Source of the DNA: Protopterus annectens
Taxonomy: Eukaryota; Chordata; Ceratodontiformes; Protopteridae
Length of the DNA stretch: 64,000 nt
Assembly (NCBI RefSeq): GCF_019279795.1
Contig: NC_056733.1
Location: 1,421,393,552-1,421,457,551 of the forward strand
Reading direction: 5' to 3'
Numbering within the stretch: the first letter of the stretch is position 1; each line of letters opens with the position of its first letter. The notes beneath the pieces were generated by a model. That model saw only the letters and a list, made by a program, of their open reading frames with translations. It made no database searches and was not told the DNA's origin. Shown here one piece after another: positions 34,540-46,199 of this stretch. The position numbers and the translations under genes were made by a program.

Positions 34540-35995
34540 AACTGTCCAGATTTTCAAGGGTCTTGATTTGGACTGAAGAGTCCCTACATAACGATATACA
34601 TTTGAGTTTCAGACTTTATGTCCTTCAGAAAATGCATGTTAACACTAATCCTGTTATTCTAGCAACTTTCTAAGTTTATAAGAGCAATATTTAAAATATG
34701 TCTCTATTTTTGGGCCTTTGTCCTGCCATTATTTTAGGCATTGTCCAGATTTTTTGCACCAAGAGGTTGAGAGGTATAAGAGCATACCTCTCCTCAGCTG
34801 TCCCTGATTTTGATTCTGATTTTATCTCTGTCCCTCTTAATCCATCCTAAGACTGATGACTCTAGGAGAAAAGTGATGGATCACCCTTAATAAATAATGA
34901 CAATAATCAGAGTTACAGGCTTCTTTTACTTCAGAAAAGTGTATGTTAATTCACATTTTCTTACTTTGTCAATGGGTCAAGTTAATAATACTAATGTTTT
35001 AAGAGTACTCATGATTGTCCCCGATTGGCTGAGAGCTATGTTGTAGAGTAAAAGCACATTTTTGTTTACCAATATTTGTGTGGTAATATGTCATGTGATT
35101 ATTTCTTTACCATTACCAGATATTTCTGAGAGCTGGAGGGAAATATGGACATCCTATTTTTTCTTGAGGAGTTATGTTAAGAGGTTGAGAGAATGTCCAG
35201 ATTTTTGCCCCATATTTTTGGTCTGTGTTCCTCATAACAGGCAAATCACTGAGGATATAATAATAATAAATGATAAGGCTGTACATTTGAGTTTCAGACT
35301 TTCTGTATCCTTCAGAAATTGTATGGTAACAACGCAAATCCTGTTATAACAGAGGAATTTGTCTTGATTTTTGGGTCTTTGCCCCCCCCCCCTCCATTAT
35401 TTTAGCCATTTCAGATTTTTTCCAGACTTATTATGCAAAGAGACAGAGAGGTATGCAGTGGTGCATTAATGTACAGAAGGACAATAACAGTTTTTTATAC
35501 CCCTTCCAAATTCAGCCACAGTACACCAGTTATGATGAGCCATTCCTCTTAATCCCTCCTAAAGTGTGTTTATTTATTTTTTTGAGAAAAGATGGTGAAT
35601 TTACATTTAAATAATGACAATAATTAGTTATAGACTTTAGAAAATGTATATGAATTCTCTTTTCTCATTGTGACTCAAGTTAATAGTACTAATATTGTAA
35701 GTGTCCCCAATTGTCCCTAATTATTTCTGGTGACTGGCTAATGACTTTTGGGGAATAGGTGGTGAATAATACTAAATAATGACATTACATTATTGCAGTT
35801 ATAGATGTCTTTTACTTCAAAAAATGTATATTGATTTACTTTTGTTATTTTGTCAGTGTCTGAAATTTAGTAGTACTAATATTTTAAAAGTGCTTCTGAT
35901 TCTTCCTAATTATTTCTGGATTTGTCTCTGATTTGTTGAGAGGAGAGCCATGGATGGTGACTGGCTGATGACTTTTGGAGAAAAGGTGGTGAAAG
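34540..35995 (+). repeat. Cluster of diverged ~200 bp repeats
   Basis: Successive units share the phrases ctgtccagattttt, gagtttcagactt..tgt.cttcagaaa and ttgagaggtat (34545-34780 and 35150-35460). Another set shares aaataatgacaataat, ttcttttacttcagaaaa and aagttaata.tactaat (about 34885-35030, 35600-35760, 35760-35990). A related copy lies in opposite orientation at about 45630-45960 and a fragment at about 59300-59350. This looks like a locally amplified, probably non-autonomous DNA element. Confidence 0.65.
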
Positions 35996-36147
35996 AATTA
36001 CACTCCGTAATTCAGTTGTATTATTCTGTCACACACATACACACACACACGTACCTCCCTGGACTACATGAAAAGAGACATGGAGGAGCTCTCCGATCTT
36101 GTAGCCCAGGCAAGTATGACCCTAGCCCTGAGTAGCATTCACCCAGA

Positions 36148-36384
36148 ATGATACCACAGTACAAGGACAAAATGATTGACTTCAATAATTGGCTAAGCTT
36201 CTGGTGTCATTCTAAAGGGATCCAGTATTTGTCTGCCTGGGATGATATGATCGACAGACCACTATGCTTTGCCAGAGGTGGCCTGCACCTGTCGCCCTTG
36301 GGATTCCAGATTCTGGCTAAGGCTCTTGCCACCTCTATAGTGCCTTTTTTAGGCAAGGTTCAAATGACAAATTCACCACCATAA
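36148..36384 (+). pseudogene. CR1 ORF1 esterase C-terminal fragment (copy E/G)
   Basis: The frame reads PQYKDKMIDFNNWLSFWCH, then QYLSAWDDMIDRP and LHLSPLGF, the distal esterase block. The catalytic Asp of DGLHLS is Gly here (RGGLHLS). Confidence 0.85.
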
Positions 36385-36612
36385 CAGGAACAGGCAAGTA
36401 AAATCTGAGGATAATGCTACTCAATGGTAGAGGTCTAAACCTCAAAATGCACTCACTGGAGGCACTCCTTAAAATGGAGAACATCGACATCTGTGCAGTG
36501 ACAGAGACCAGGTTCAAAGCTCCAGGGAGCACCGCTGCATTACCAGGCTATAATTCATACCACACCTTTCGGCCACCTAACCCAGACCAAAGCACTAAAG
36601 GCGGAGGCGTGT

Positions 36613-37101
36613 CCCTAAAGAAAATAATAGCATTATAATATTTTTTCATTCTTTTTTACAAGGGACATGTGAAGGGCTGTGCCCCCACACCCCTCTGGTA
36701 ATTAAATATACCAACTCGAGATCGCACTACATTGAGGAAAAGGTTAACGTATAAATAAACAATATATATTCATGCTGCATCTGGATGACTGCCGATCATG
36801 CATGTTTCCCATATGACGACATGGCTCTTTCACCTGTCAATCAGTAAGTCCATGCCAACATCTGCGCAGAATGGCCTGTGAGGTACTACACTAATACTGT
36901 AAAGCTAACAGGACCTGTGTTTTGGGGTCACCCATTATTTTCTTTGTTTTTGGATGGGGAGCAAGCACCCCTGGACCCTCCCATGTGGGGGCTGCACCCC
37001 CCCACACCTCCCCTAATTAAATATATCAACTGTGACATCGCACTACATTGAGGAAAAGGGTAAAAACTATGAATAGACAATGAATATTCAAGCTGCCATC
37101 G
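36613..37101 (-). mobile_element. Two direct copies of the GC-rich-core MITE family
   Basis: Replaces about 590 bp of CR1. It contains two minus-strand cores (about 36665-36740 and 36950-37062), each reading, in reverse, CCTCAATGTAGTGCGAT then TTGATATATTTAATTA-like text, then G-runs. After each core a similar stretch follows (aggaaaagg, aataaacaata / aatagacaatg, atattca.gctgc). This looks like one element duplicated in tandem. Termini and target duplications could not be defined. Confidence 0.65.
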
Positions 37102-37102
37102 G

Positions 37103-37153
<51 letters not shown>
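37102..37153. repeat. (TA)n / (TATG)n microsatellite
   Basis: A TA run changing to TATG repeats, directly before CR1 sequence resumes. Confidence 0.9.
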
Positions 37154-37154
<1 letters not shown>

Positions 37155-37581
37155 CAACCATGTTAATAGCTGTATAGAGGCAGCTGTACACACCAGGAAG
37201 AAGTACAGAACTAACTCAAAAAACAAGCCACCCTGGTGGAATCAGAAAATCAATCATCTATATAACAGGAGGAAGAAAATCATGGCAAAAATTAGTAGGT
37301 GCAGCATCCAGCAGGATAAAGGCACTCTCATCAAACTAAGCAAACAACTCAGAGGACAAAGTCTACCAAAGACAAATTTGGCTTCCCAGGCCAAGGACAA
37401 CCACAAAACATCCTTTAGCTATGTCTGCAACCTCAAAGGCAATACACAATTGTGTGCTGAGCTCATTTTAAATGCAGCCACCTGTACTGAGCCAGAAGAA
37501 ATAACAAACCTCCTGGCTGATAAATTCAGCTCCAACTTTACTCTTTTCTCCCTCCGCAACCTTCCCTCAGGAAATATCATC

Positions 37582-38403
37582 TTTACCAGGCTGAGAAGTG
37601 GTGATTCATCACTGTGACAAAGCAGAAATTCCCTGAGGCTCCAAGAGCAGACTTTTCGTACATTTATTTCATTGAATTGCACTTCTTAAGGCTTATAGTT
37701 GTGATATACAGCTAATGTACTGTATTTTGCACTGTTATAAAGCTTTTTTTACTGTTTCACTGCATTTTTGTACTGTTTTAACTGTATTTTCATTGCTAGA
37801 TAGTGTTTCATTACTGTAATTGCATTTTTACTTAGTTACTTAACTGTAAACTGCTTTTTCATACTGAGAGTTATATTTTTTTGTTTGTGAGTGCTCTACG
37901 TGTGCTTTTCTGTGCATTTTTGTGAGGTTTCTGTGTTCTAGTCAGGTAGCATAGTCTGGATAGAGGCCTGCTTTTTTCCAGGCCTGGTTGTTTTGCTTTT
38001 TGAGTTTCCTGTGTTTCTGGCAGCCATTTTCTGCTGGTAGTGCCTTGTCTTTACTGTTAGTGAGAGTAACAGGGTTGCCTGACCTTTTCTAGCACGAGTG
38101 ATTGGTTGAAAGAGCAGGGGCTTGCAGGATTGGGTAGTAATTTGAGCTTCTAGATTCTTCCATCTTTTCTGGTATTTATACCCTATATTTGTAGGGTGTT
38201 GCACTTGTTTGCTTGTTGCGCACTGCCACTGCTCTGTTTTAACCCATTGCAAGGTATCTCAGTGACATTTTTCCCTTACCAACACCACTGTGTAACTGAC
38301 AACTACTGTGATTTTATCCAGCCCTACTCACACCTATAGGCACTCTGTTCTGATAGTACCCACTCTGCCATCCTTTATTTCTCTTCCACAGATTCTAACA
38401 ACC
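37582..38403 (+). promoter_or_regulatory. CR1 5' UTR, presumed internal promoter region
   Basis: Inferred from position: the nested copy begins at 37582 and its first ORF1 ATG is at 38404. The stretch has no ORF of note on the plus strand and several T-rich, 'actgt'-containing phrases. LINE 5' UTRs normally carry the internal Pol II promoter; no promoter motif was recognised here. Confidence 0.5.
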
Positions 38404-39355
38404 ATGGACGAACAATTTCCTGTGGTTTCTCCTGCTAGTCTGGTTGATATGGGCATCCTGAGACAGTGCAGCAACTGCCTCATGTGCATGGACAGCCCTC
38501 TTCTTCTACCACCTAGGAACACATTATGTGAGAGATGCAATTACATTAAGAACCTAGAATCCTTGCTGTCTCAATCACAAGCCAGTACATCTGGCACTGA
38601 GAAGGTTGTCTGCACAAACACCATAAGCACCACACCTCTAACACCACCCACATCTGTACAGTACATTCCTACATATGTGGAGCTTCTCAACAAAAACATA
38701 CCTAAACAAAAGAGACCTCTGAGGCAAAAACACACACACACATCACAACCCACTGCACCAAGCACCACACATAGTACACATGCCTGTATCACACAGTCTC
38801 TAAGGCCCAGCCACAAAACCAATGTACTAGTCATAGGAGACTCTATCATGAGACACACAGATGTGCCCCTCACCAGGCTAGACAAGGGGAAAGTCACGGT
38901 AAGTTGCTTGTCAGGTGCTAGAATCTGCCATATCACTCACGCACTCAAGTCTCTCAACAACATGTACTGTTGTGACTCTGTCATAGTCCATGTTGGGTGT
39001 GAATGACTTGAGACGTACCTCTCTGGACTACATGAAGAGAGACATGATTGAGCTCACTGATTATGTGTCCCAGGCAGGTATGTCCCTAGCCTTATGCAGC
39101 ATCCTACCGTCACCCAGAATGATGACTCAGGACAAACAGAAAATGATTGACTTTGACAATTGGCTTAGTTTCTGGTGTCACTCCAAGGGGATCCAGTACC
39201 TGACAGCCTGGGAGGATATGACTGACAGAGGACAATGGTTTGCCAAAGATGGCCTTTATCTAACTCCCCTGGGCTTCAGGCTTCTGCCAAAGGATCTTGC
39301 CTCCCCCATAGTGCCTTTTTTAGGCAAAGTCATGAGGACAAAATTACCAATGTGA
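38404..39355 (+). pseudogene. CR1 ORF1 (finger plus esterase), one frameshift (copy F)
   Basis: It starts at ATG 38404 (MDEQFPVV; the frame opens earlier at 38308, but homology to the other copies begins here). The finger is RQCSNCLMCMD...LCERCNYI. The linker is rich in Thr/Pro/His from CACA-type repeats (about 38640-38800). Esterase blocks are GDSIMRHTD (about 38838) and then VIVHVG. One extra G near 38995 shifts the frame, and GVNDLRR and KDGLYLTPLG continue in the next frame to 39355. In the last block the usual DGLHLS is DGLYLT, so the catalytic His is replaced by Tyr. Confidence 0.9.
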
Positions 39356-39378
39356 ATAATTCTTCAAAACAAAATATA

Positions 39379-42011
39379 AAAGTCATGCTGCTAAATGCTA
39401 GGAGTCTTAAAATGAAACTTCACTCATTGCAAGCATTACTTGCCCTGGAAGATGCTGACATTTGTGCAGTCACTGAAACTTGGTTCAAAGGTATGGAGAA
39501 CACCCCAACCTTACCAGCTTACTTGTCCTACCATACTTTCAGCCCCCCAAAAGTGGGCTACAAAGCCAAAGGAGGTGGAGTTTCAATATTTATCAAAGTC
39601 ATACACACCTCCAGGCTGGTCAAACAGTATGACGCACAGGAGACACTCCAGGTGCAGTTAACTATTGACAAAACAGCTATTCAAATCATAGCTAGCTACA
39701 GACCCCCAACCATGACTCAGGAGGCCCACTCCACCTATCTGGACTTACTTGAATCCATCAAGATTCAACCCTCTACCCTGATCCTGGGGGACATTAACTC
39801 GAGTGAATGACCTATTCTAGCTCAAACATGAATGCCCAGAGATTCTTTGACTTTGTCAATGCCATTGTATTGGATCAGCTGGTTGACACCCCCACAAAAG
39901 TTGAAAATATCCTGGGCCTGGTACTAACCAACATGAGTAGCCACTGTAGCACCTCTACAGTGTCATCCTCCTTGGTAAGATCCGACCATAAAGCAATCGC
40001 TTTCAAAGTCACCATCTCCCCTGACCCTCCCCTTGCCAGGGTCAAACAAAAAAACTTTTCTAAAGTTGACTACAACCTTCTGAGAGCATGTATAAGCAGC
40101 TTCACAGCCACCATCCCTTCAGTTTAATCAAGCACTAATGCTCAAGCCGACACCAAAAAACTATATGAACACCTATATAGCTGTATGGACTCAGCAATAC
40201 CTGACAGGACCAAATCATCTTCCTCAAGGAAGAGTAAATCTGTCTGGTGGACAGCAGCAATAAACAGACTCTATAATAAAAGGAAAAAATTGAGGTCCAG
40301 GACCAAGAAGGAGCAGATGCCAAGTTGGAAGCAATATCTCCTTTGTCTGAACAAGCAAATAAGGTGACCGGTGAAATCCTCTAAGGCTAACTTCAAGTCC
40401 AAATTGGCCACATCCACTAAGGACAATCACAAGGCCTTCTTTGCATACGTCTGCAATCTCAAAAGTAATTCCCAAATCTGCTCTGAATTGGTGGTCAAGA
40501 ATACCACATACACAAACGCCATAGATATAGCCAACCTGCTGGTAGACCAGTTCAGTGAAAACTTCACCCCCCTGTCCCCCATCAGTAAACCAGGACATCC
40601 CCAGCACCTGCCCCCCTCTCATCACCAGGGAGCAGCTTATTAAAGCCATCTCAAAAGCAAAAAATAAAGCCTCCATGGGACCCGACAACATCTCTGGCTG
40701 TGTCCTACATGAACTCAGGCAAGAGTTCTCAGCAGCACTAGGCACCCTATTCAAGCAAAGCCTATGCACTGGCTTCATTCCCAGCAGTATGGAGGACAGC
40801 CAATGTCATCCCTCTGCACAAAGATGGAGCATCCACCGACCCAGGTATTTATAAGCCCATAAGCCTAAGTAGTCTGATCTGCAAGGCCATGGAATGCATT
40901 ATCATGGACCTTATAAACAAGGACATTGGCAACCTCCAAATGCTTGATCCCACACAGTTTGATTTTATCAAAGGGAGATCATGTCTCTTAAACTTGGCCG
41001 CCTTCTTTGAAACAGTCACCAAAGCCATGGATGATGGCAAGACAGTGCACACCATCTACCTTGACCTAGCCAAAGCCTTTGACATTATTCTACACTCATA
41101 AAAGATAAACTCTCCCAGCTAGGCATCAACCCATATGTTAACAGATGGGTAGCTAACTGGCTCACTGATAGAACCCACTCAGTCCAAATAGGGGAAGCCA
41201 CCTTTAGTAGTAGACCCGTAACAAAGCAGCATACCCCAAGGATCGGGGCCTGTACTGTTTGGGATATATTTTTCTGAGATGCAAGCCAAAACCAGTGGTC
41301 TGTGGCTGACCAAGTTTGCAGATGACTGCAAGCTGGCACTGTCATAAATTCCTCTAGTGATGTGAACATACACCAAGAAGGCCTTACCAAACTAATGACT
41401 GGTGCCAGAAGCATGGCCTCAAACTGAATGCCAAGAAATGCATCATTACCCCCTTTGGGGAAAATGGTGTCCCCACTAATTATCACATTAATAACAATGT
41501 ACTAAGCACACAATCAGTTGTGAGGGACTTGGGCACCCAGGTTGATAGCAACCTGACTTTTGACTACCACGTTGCCTCCATTGTACTGAAGTCTTTCTAC
41601 ATGGCCCATCTCATAAGTAAGGTTATTTCATCAAGGAACAAGGAGGTTATAACATCCCTGTACTCCTCCCTTATCAGACCCATTATCGAGTACAATGCCC
41701 CCTTCGGTATGTACCTTGCCAAGCACATGCAGCAGTTGGAGAAACCACAGAGGTTCCTGACCAGGAAAATCCAGGGTCTCAAACACCTATCCTATACAGG
41801 TAGGCTAAAAGCCCTGTCCCTCTACACAGTCTCGTACAGACTTCCGAGAGGTGACCTGTGTCAGGCATGGAAGGCCGTCTCAGACTCAGCCTTAATGGAG
41901 TTGCTGCATATCCGTAAGTCAAACTCCACTCATGCAACCCACACGCAAGGTTTCAACCTGGTCTGTGACATTAATCAAATTTGTTGGCAGGATGGATTTG
42001 TGTTCCAATGA
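39379..42011 (+). pseudogene. CR1 ORF2 (endonuclease and RT), multiply frameshifted (copy F)
   Basis: Pieces in order: 39379-39810 (MLLNARSLKMKLH, VTETWFKG, GGGVSIFIK, LGDI in place of LGDFN) and 39807-40127 (SDHKAIAF). Then come 40185-40643 (linker with VWWTAAINRLYNKRKK) and 40610-40700 (KNKASMGPDNISG). Next is 40889-41101 (LDPTQFDFIKGRSCL, YLDLAKAFDI), followed by a decayed block B near 41220-41270 and FADDCKL near 41315. Last is 41520-42011 (GMYLAKHMQQLEKPQ, then NQICW). It keeps every domain, including the RT blocks deleted in copy D, but at least six frame breaks make it inactive. Confidence 0.88.
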
Positions 42012-42339
42012 CTCCCCCATCTGTGGAATAGACTTCTTTTCCCTGTCAAGCAGAGTACCTCACTAGCCCTCTTTAGGAGAAGCCTGGATGACTGGATGGG
42101 AAACAGAAAATATACCCCTGGGATCCCACCTATGTCCCTGCTAAACAGGGAAAACAGGTGCTGACTTTGTGAGAACATTGGTGAAATTCTTGGCTAGGTT
42201 TATAAGAGCCTCTGGGCCAATAGCCTAGTATTGTCCTATGAACCTATATAACTCCCCTATTATCACTAGGGAACAGGTCCTTAATGCTCTCTCTAAGACC
42301 AAGAACACTGCATTAATGGGCCCAGACAATATCCCAAGA

Positions 42340-42695
42340 GGGTACCAGACAAATCTTTGAACGCTCAAAATTTCAAATGTTACATGGTCGAGACCAAATG
42401 TTCGAAATTTTGAATGTTCAAAGACAGACTTTCAACGGCGCTGTATGGTGCAGATAGGGAGAATTTCCCTTTTCTGCACTGAAGTGCGGTCTCGAAGTTG
42501 GTATATTTAAGTAGGGGGGTGCAGCCCCTCATGTGGGGGGTGCAGGGGGGCTTGCCCCCTTACTATGCTGTTAAAGTGTTTTTTTCTTTTTTTACTCTTT
42601 TTTTTATTTGATGTTCGAACATACAAATGTCGAACATTTGGTCTCAACCATGTAATGTTCGACATTTTGGATGTTCGAACATTTAACATAGACCC
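42340..42695. mobile_element. MITE with 8 bp target duplication inside CR1 copy E/G
   Basis: Flanked by TCCCAAGA (42332-42339) and TCCCAGGA (42696-42703). The intact CR1 of copy B has one such site, so the empty site is known. Ends are GGGTACCAGAC and, reversed, GGGTCTATGTT, with inverted repeats of about 85 bp containing ACATGGT.GAGACCAAATG and several ATGTTCGAA motifs. The centre holds the shared core (gaagtgcggtctcgaagttg through gcagcccctcatg and ggcttgccccc). It is the same family as the element at 23.15 kb. No transposase. Confidence 0.9.
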
Positions 42696-42703
42696 TCCCA
42701 GGA

Positions 42704-44120
42704 TGTCTTCTAAATAGCACAAAACATGTCCTATCAGGACCTCTGGAATTACTATTAAACTGTACCCTGAAAACAGGCTTCATGCCTCATGAATGGAGAA
42801 AGGCAACAATCATCCCTCTGCACAAAGGTGGGCCATCTACAGATCCTGGAAACTACACAGCCATAAGTCTCACTAGTCTTATGTGTAAAGCCATGGAAAG
42901 AATTATCATGGAGATGATCAATAGAGATAAAGTAAACTCCAGACTCTGGACCCAACCCAGTTTGGTTTTGTCAAGGGCAGATCATGCCTACTCAACCTGG
43001 TGGACTTCTTTGAGAAGGTCACCAAAACAATGGATGAGGGCAAAATTGTTCACACTGCCTACCTTGTCTTGGCCAAGGCATTTGACACAATACCTCACTC
43101 GGGTATTGTTGACAAATGCAAGAGGTTAGGTACAAACCCATATGTCACCTGGTGGATAGCCAACTGGCTCACAGACAGGACCCAGGAAGTTAAAATTGGG
43201 GACCACCTCTACAAAGAGGCAAGTCACAAATGGAGTCCCTCAGGGATCAGTCCTTGGACTGCTCCTTTTTGGCATTTACTTCTCAGAAGTCAAGGCCAAT
43301 ATCAGTGGTCTCGCTGACTAAATTTGCAGATAATTGCAAATTAGGAGCTGTCATTGAATCTCACACTCACAAGAATGTTCTCCAGGAGGGGCTGACACAG
43401 ACAAACAACTGGTGTTAGAGCCATGGACTAAAACGAAATGCCAAGAAATGCATAATAGTATCCTTACGGAAGTCATGCATTCCTGGTAACTATAATATTG
43501 ACAACACACCTCTTAGAGGTGACCAGTAGTCAGGGAGTTAGGGACACACATAGATAGTAATCCAGCCTTTGATCATCATGTGTCTACAGTGGTGAGGAAA
43601 TCATTCTATGTTGCGCAACTTATAAACAAAGGTAAGGCATCAAAGTCCAAGGAAGTCATTGTTCCACTTTATTCAGCATTCATCAGACCTGTCATTGAGT
43701 ACAATGCCCTCTCTGGTATGTACCTAACCAGGCATACCCAAGAATACAGGGTGTACATAATATGTCCTATGCAGACTGCCTCATGGCCCTATCCCTGTAT
43801 TCTGTCTCCTGCAGGCTTTTGAAGGGAGATCTATGCCTGGCATACAGGGCATTGTCAGACCCCACTCTGATGGACCTCCTGCATATTCACAAAACAAACA
43901 GCACCAGAATTACCCATTTAAAGACTTAAACCTTGCCTGTGATATAAATAGGACCTGCTGGAGAAATAGGCATATATCCCAGAGACTACCCTGTCTATGG
44001 AACAGGCTCCACATCCATGCAAAGCAGAGTTCCTCCCTAATCCAATTCAAGTGCAACTTGGGCAATGGGATGGAAAACTGGAAATTCATCCCTGGTTTGG
44101 CACCTGTGTCTCTAACGGAC
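42704..44120 (+). pseudogene. CR1 ORF2 3' half (copy E/G)
   Basis: Frames 42782-43129 and 43000-43317 give EWRKATIIPLHKGG, GNYTAISLTSL, FDTIPHSG and the block YVTWWIANWLTDRTQ. Frames 43580-43822 and 43833-44135 give VVRKSFYVAQLI, SGMYLTRHTQ and DINRTCWRNR. Part of the segment between GMYLTRH and the Leu-rich block has been deleted relative to copy B (about 43741). It is inactive. Confidence 0.88.
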
Positions 44121-44263
44121 AAATGTAACCTGTAAATAGTTCATCTCCTAGGGCCATGCTTACACTTATCAAGGGTAGCAGAAATTGTCAGAGATTTGGG
44201 ATGCATGGCAAGGCTTAAAAAGGCCCTTGTGGTCATTAGCCCAGTAAACCCCTATGAACTTAC

Positions 44264-46194
44264 GTTTACTAACAGGTCACTAATTTTTGGATGGTGGCCG
44301 GAGATTAGGAGGAACTTGCAGCCGCGCATCCTGCAAGGTACTAGGCTAATACAAAGCCTACAGCACTACATGTGCCTTTTCTGCTGCAGTCTGGCATGTT
44401 GTTCTACTCTTTTGTACTGTTATAGTCAACTTCTCAATACTCTTGAGTGACCACTCTTGTATAATGTACACCAGTGTTATTTTGTCTCATAAAATGCAAT
44501 TTGTATTGCAGTTACTATAGGATGAGAGGCATCTAAGTTTCTTTCGGACTTCATATTCTTAAGGGACAGAAAATCATATATATAAAATGTCCATTTATTC
44601 CATAGTGATTTTTTTTTTAAGCTTTGTCCCTGATTCTTCGACTAAATCTATGTGGTACAACCAAGTTAAACTAAAATTTGTTTTTAAAACTGGATACATT
44701 TTTTGACACATGTTCAAATAGTTCAAAAATAATACGAGATTATGGGCAGAAACAAAAGTACATACATCAACATTCCCATTATGGTGCTTCATTGACTTCT
44801 GTTTAGCTCAGTGGTGCAGCTACTGATAAGGTATTTGCCTACTAGTACATTTGACATGTCAGTGATTTGAAGAAAATAAAAAAAAAATACAGGGCAGAAT
44901 CATTCAGTAGGGATAACTGAAAACTAGTAGAACTGGTTTTAAATGGCAGGAAGAAGAACCTCAAGTTAACTATTACAACAACAGACCGATGTGTTAGGAA
45001 GTGGCAGAGACATGCAACCCTGAGAATGATTAACTAGTAATCAGTGGCTTGCAATGACCTGGAGCCAGCATACCTAGGCAGGCACAGTAAAATGAGAGTG
45101 AGCAGGTGTGATTCTCTCCAGCTACGGGAAGAATGATAGGAGATATTTAGAAACACAAAGCACCAGCTTGCAGAATGCATTTAAAGAAGGAAGTCATGGG
45201 GATCGAAATGTCACTGTGGAATATCAAGTCAAGCCATGGATGAGTCCATTAGCTGCAAAACAGGTAAACGTCAAAGCTTTGTAACCTCCAGTGGAGTCCC
45301 TTCCAAGATGCATTGTAAAAGTGGTATCTGAAGTGATTTGATGTAGAATGTTACTGGTGTGGTGCATGCAGATAATAAATATAATTTTCTTAAGTATCTC
45401 ATATACACATGTACTTTAAGTATTTATATTTAAATATGAAATATATGTATACATCAGGCTACTACAGTGGGGCATTAGTCATACATCTACAATATGACGT
45501 CAGTACATGTTATGAAAAGTATTTATTTTGCTTTTGCAAGAATTTTTCTGACTGTTGGGAGACATTAAGATTTCATCATTAGAATAGATGCACACAAAAT
45601 TAACATGTGCCATTCACAGTACATACTCTGCATCACACCTCTCAACCTCTTAGATGAAAAAATCTGGACAAAGTCACGAATAAGTGGGGGCCAAAGGCCC
45701 AAAATAAGGACATTTTTTAAATATTGCTCTTACAAACTTAGAAAGTTGATAAAATAACGGGTTTTACATTAGCATGAATTTTCTGAGGCATATGAAGTCT
45801 GAAACTCAAATCTCGTCATTATTTTGTGACTTCAATCTTTAATGATTTGCCAATAATTTGCCTGAAAACTACAATTTTTATTAAAAATGGACTGAAAATA
45901 TGAAGTGAAAATCTGGACCTTCTGCAAAAATCTGTACAGCTGAGAGGTATGCTCTGCATTTTTTGTTCTGTGACCTGATCTTTCAAGTCTCATTTTATGA
46001 TCTACTCACACTGTGTAGAAAATGGAACTTGGGTTACTGTGAAATGTGGAAAAGACTTCAGAGGATAAGTGTGATTGGCAGACTGTGAGGACACAATACT
46101 GTGCAGAAGGAGGCAGCCAAAAGAGGCTGCATAAGTACTAAAAACAAGGCAGAGTTTTATGAAGTTGTCTGCTACCACTGTTGTACTCAATGTA
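44264..46194. other. No host gene; contains a SINE-like head and an inverted 34-35 kb repeat copy
   Basis: At about 44803-44885 GTTTAGCTCAGTGGTGCAGC followed by an A-rich tract resembles a decayed tRNA-derived head. At about 45630-45960 (-) a copy of the 34.5-35.5 kb repeat (CTCAACCTCTTAGATGAAAA, then AAATCTGGAC) is present. The rest is unassigned AT-rich DNA. Confidence 0.5.
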
Positions 46195-46199
46195 CTTGA

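Larger units (their letters stand above)
37582..42250 (+). mobile_element. Full-length CR1-type LINE nested in copy E/G (copy F)
   Basis: The left and right borders are given by the interruption of the host CR1: host RT sequence stops at 37581 and resumes at 42251. The insert is 4.67 kb: a 5' UTR (37582-38403), ORF1, ORF2, and a 3' end finishing with CCTATGAACCTATATA. A few host bases are missing at the junction and no target duplication is obvious. CR1 elements often lack clear duplications. Its ORFs carry many frameshifts. C-terminal text (QAWKAVSDSALMELLH) places it in a subfamily distinct from A/B/E/G and C/D. Confidence 0.9.
36049..44263 (+). mobile_element. CR1-type LINE host copy (copy E/G), interrupted three times
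   Basis: Starts inside the ORF1 esterase region (tacctccctggactac, 36051) next to a CA run. ORF1 continues to about 36383 (DGLHLSP-like GGLHLSPLG) and ORF2 begins with VTETRF (about 36500). CR1 sequence is lost at 36612 and resumes at about 37150. It runs to 37581 and then jumps to 42251, where it continues exactly at the next RT-coding position. At 42332 a MITE interrupts, and it resumes at 42704 through EWRKATIIPLHKGG and FDTIPHSG to the 3' end near 44263. It is the older host of copy F. Confidence 0.9.

Noticed and set aside
36652..36735. G/C-run segments as G-quadruplex regulatory islands or CpG promoter
   Set aside because: They recur only within the MITE-like cores and are better explained as a repeat module; no transcription unit is adjacent.
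37102..37153. CRISPR-like or regulatory repeat
   Set aside because: Only a TA/TATG microsatellite; no spacers.
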